Shown one piece after another: positions 62,101-64,000 of a stretch of DNA of 64,000 nucleotides. The stretch's first letter is position 1. Each line of letters starts with the position of its first letter. The notes below the pieces were generated by a model. It was not told the DNA's origin, ran no database searches, and worked only from the letters and a program-made list of their open reading frames with translations. This stretch comes from Mantis religiosa. Lineage: Eukaryota > Arthropoda > Insecta > Mantodea > Mantidae. The stretch covers positions 464,330,236 to 464,394,235 of the forward strand of contig CM060950.1 of assembly GCA_030765055.1 (NCBI GenBank). Direction: 5' to 3'. The position numbers and the translations under genes were made by a program.

Positions 62101-64000
62101 AGTCTCCTTGTAACTCTACACACTTCTCCCAGCGAAGCTCCCATCTCTGTAACACATCCAAATAGTACTCGTCGTTTTTCGACATAGTCTCCTTGTAACT
62201 CTACACACTTCTCCCAGCGATGCTCCCATCTCTGTAACCCGTCCATATAGTACTCGGCGTTTTTCGACATAGTCTCCTTGTAACTCTACACACTTCTCCC
62301 AGCGAAGCTCCCATCTCTGTAACACATCCAAATAGTACTCGTCGTTTTTCGACATAGTCTCCTTGTAACTCTACACACTTCTCCCAGCGATGCTCCCATC
62401 TCTGTAACCCGTCCATATAGTACTCGGCGTTTTTCGACATAGTCTCCTTGTAACTCTACACACTTCTCCCAGCGAAGCTCCCATCTCTGTAACACATCCA
62501 AATAGTACTCGTCGTTTTTCGACATAGTCTCCTTGTAACTCTACACACTTCTCCCAGCGATGCTCCCATCTCTGTAACCCGTCCATATAGTACTCGGCGT
62601 TTTTCGACATAGTCTCCTTGTAACTCTACACACTTCTCCCAGCGAAGCTCCCATCTCTGTAACACATCCAAATAGTACTCGTCGTTTTTCGACATAGTCT
62701 CCTTGTAACTCTACACACTTCTCCCAGCGATGCTCCCATCTCTGTAACCCGTCCATATAGTACTCGGCGTTTTTCGACATAGTCTCCTTGTAACTCTACA
62801 CACTTCTCCCAGCGATGCTCCCATCTCTGTAACCCGTCCAAATAGTACTCGTCGTTTTTCAACATAGTCTCCTTGTAACTGTACACACTTCTCCCAGCGA
62901 TGCTCCCTTCTCTGTAACCCGTCCAAATAGTACTCGTCGTTTTTCAACATAGTCTCCTTGTAACTCTACACACTTCTCCCAGCAATGCTCCCATCTCTGT
63001 AACCCGTCCAAATAGTACTCGTCGTTTTTCAACATAGTCTCCTTGTAACTGTACACACTTCTCCCAGCAATGCTCCCATCTCTGTAACCCGTCCAAATAG
63101 TACTCGTCGTTTTTCAACATAGTCTCCTTGTAACTCTACACACTTCTCCCAGCGATGCTCCCATCTCTGTAACCCGTCCAAATAGTACTCGTCGTTTGTC
63201 AACATAGTCTCCTTGTAACTCTACACACTTCTCCCAGCAATGCTCCCATCTCTGTAACCCGTCCAAATAGTACTCGTCGTTTTTCAACATAGTCTCCTTG
63301 TAACTCTACACACTTCTCCCAGCAATGCTCCCATCTCTGTAACCCGTCCAAATAGTACTCGTCGTTTTTCAACATAGTCTCCTTGTAACTCTACACACTT
63401 CTCCCAGCAATGCTCCCATCTCTGTAACCCGTCCAAATAGTACTCGTCGTTTTTCAACATAGTCTCCTTGTAACTCTACACACTTCTCCCAGCGATGCTC
63501 CCATCTCTGTAACCCGTCCAAATAGTACTCGTCGTTTTTCAACATAGTCTCCTTGTAACTCTACACACTTCTCCCAGCAATGCTCCCAACTCTGTAACCC
63601 GTCCAAATAGTACTCGTCGTTTTTCAACATAGTCTCCTTGTAACTCTACACACTTCTCCCAGCGATGCTCCCATCTCTGTAACCCGTCCAAATAGTACTC
63701 GTCGTTTTTCAACATAGTCTCCTTGTAACTCTACACACTTCTCCCAGCAATGCTCCCATCTCTGTAACCCGTCCAAATAGTACTCGTCGTTTTTCAACAT
63801 AGTCTCCTTGTAAGTCTACACACTTCTCCCAGCGATGCTCCCATCTCTGTAACCCGTCCATATAGTACTCGGTGTTTTGCAACATAGTCTCCTTGTAACT
63901 CTACACACTTCTCCCAGCGATGCTCCCATTTCTGTAATCCGTCCAAATAGCACTCGGCGTTTTTCAACACAGTCTCCTTGTAACTCTACACACTTCTCCC
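56152..64000 (-). repeat. 85-bp satellite array, ~92 units, derived from mariner transposase codons
   Basis: Head-to-tail 85-bp monomers with only a few variable sites, e.g. CGTCCAAATAGTACTCG(G/A/T)CG, CAGC(G/A/T)(A)TGCTCC, C(A/G)ACATAG. On the minus strand one frame of the monomer reads YYLDGLQRWEHRWEKCVELQ then GDYVEK, similar to the C terminus of the mariner at 45459 (QKRWDKCIAFRGDYFE). Because 85 is not a multiple of three, each unit shifts frame, so 79-codon frames recur every unit or few; they are not genes. A higher-order period of 4,249-4,250 bp (50 units) is visible. Truncated by the window edge. Confidence 0.97.

Noticed and set aside
56677..63056. Dozens of 65-107 codon minus-strand frames that look like a protein family
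   Set aside because: They are the 85-bp satellite read through three frames in turn; each ends at the same stop after RSV. No promoter or start signal.
56152..64000. CRISPR-like array of regular repeats
   Set aside because: Units are directly abutting 85-mers with no unique spacers, in a eukaryotic genome.

Overview
This is nuclear DNA from an animal with a large, repeat-rich genome, most likely an insect. The evidence is eukaryotic: a standard metazoan tRNA-Ser(GCU) gene, a spliced first coding exon that resembles the Arf-GAP gene Asap, tRNA-derived SINEs, Penelope-like, jockey-like, piggyBac, hAT, mariner and Kolobok-like transposons, and long microsatellites. A cockroach- or termite-like (polyneopteran) source is a guess from repeat style only. 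I see no bacterial gene, operon or CRISPR array.

Layout. 1-5.1 kb: an A-tailed GC-rich block, a small foldback, then a broken Penelope-like element (PLE-1) split by a 1.06 kb insertion with a 9-bp target duplication. 5.3-7.1 kb: a SINE, a PLE foldback and a LINE scrap. 7.3-16.3 kb: decayed LINE copies on both strands, two of them carrying a ~1.4 kb non-autonomous piggyBac, a 1.08 kb purine-only microsatellite, and PLE-2 between inverted arms. 17.5-23.4 kb: a jockey-like LINE split at two points, once by a 2.8 kb hAT (itself hit by PLE-3) and once by a PLE foldback (itself hit by a TTAA MITE and a Kolobok-like element). 23.5-28 kb: a mariner-related element, an RNase H tail and a DDE-type element. 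28-33 kb: a piggyBac transposase split by a 3.5 kb composite insertion. 33.1-37 kb: a PLE foldback with a LINE inside it, which in turn carries a SINE and a third piggyBac copy. 37-43 kb: SINE, hAT tail, PLE-7 with a SINE inside, and LINE fragments. 43.47-43.60 kb: the Asap-like coding exon. Right of it lies presumed intron with a mariner, a SINE with an (AC)n array, tRNA-Ser, PLE-8 holding four further insertions, a DDE-type element and an LTR. 56.1-64 kb: an 85-bp satellite reaching the window edge.

Main points. (1) The 85-bp satellite appears to derive from the last codons of a mariner transposase and starts beside a mariner terminal repeat; it has a ~4.25 kb higher-order period. (2) Several PLE copies are foldbacks with 13-15 bp target duplications, a 30-40 bp one-sided extension, and hammerhead-ribozyme-like motifs with a short palindromic stem III and, in most copies, one extra U before stem II. 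(3) Many insertions are so precise that removing them in thought restores the host element's reading frame, so relative ages can be read directly. Nothing here looks like a new defence or metabolic system. Element names are from remembered family features, not searches.
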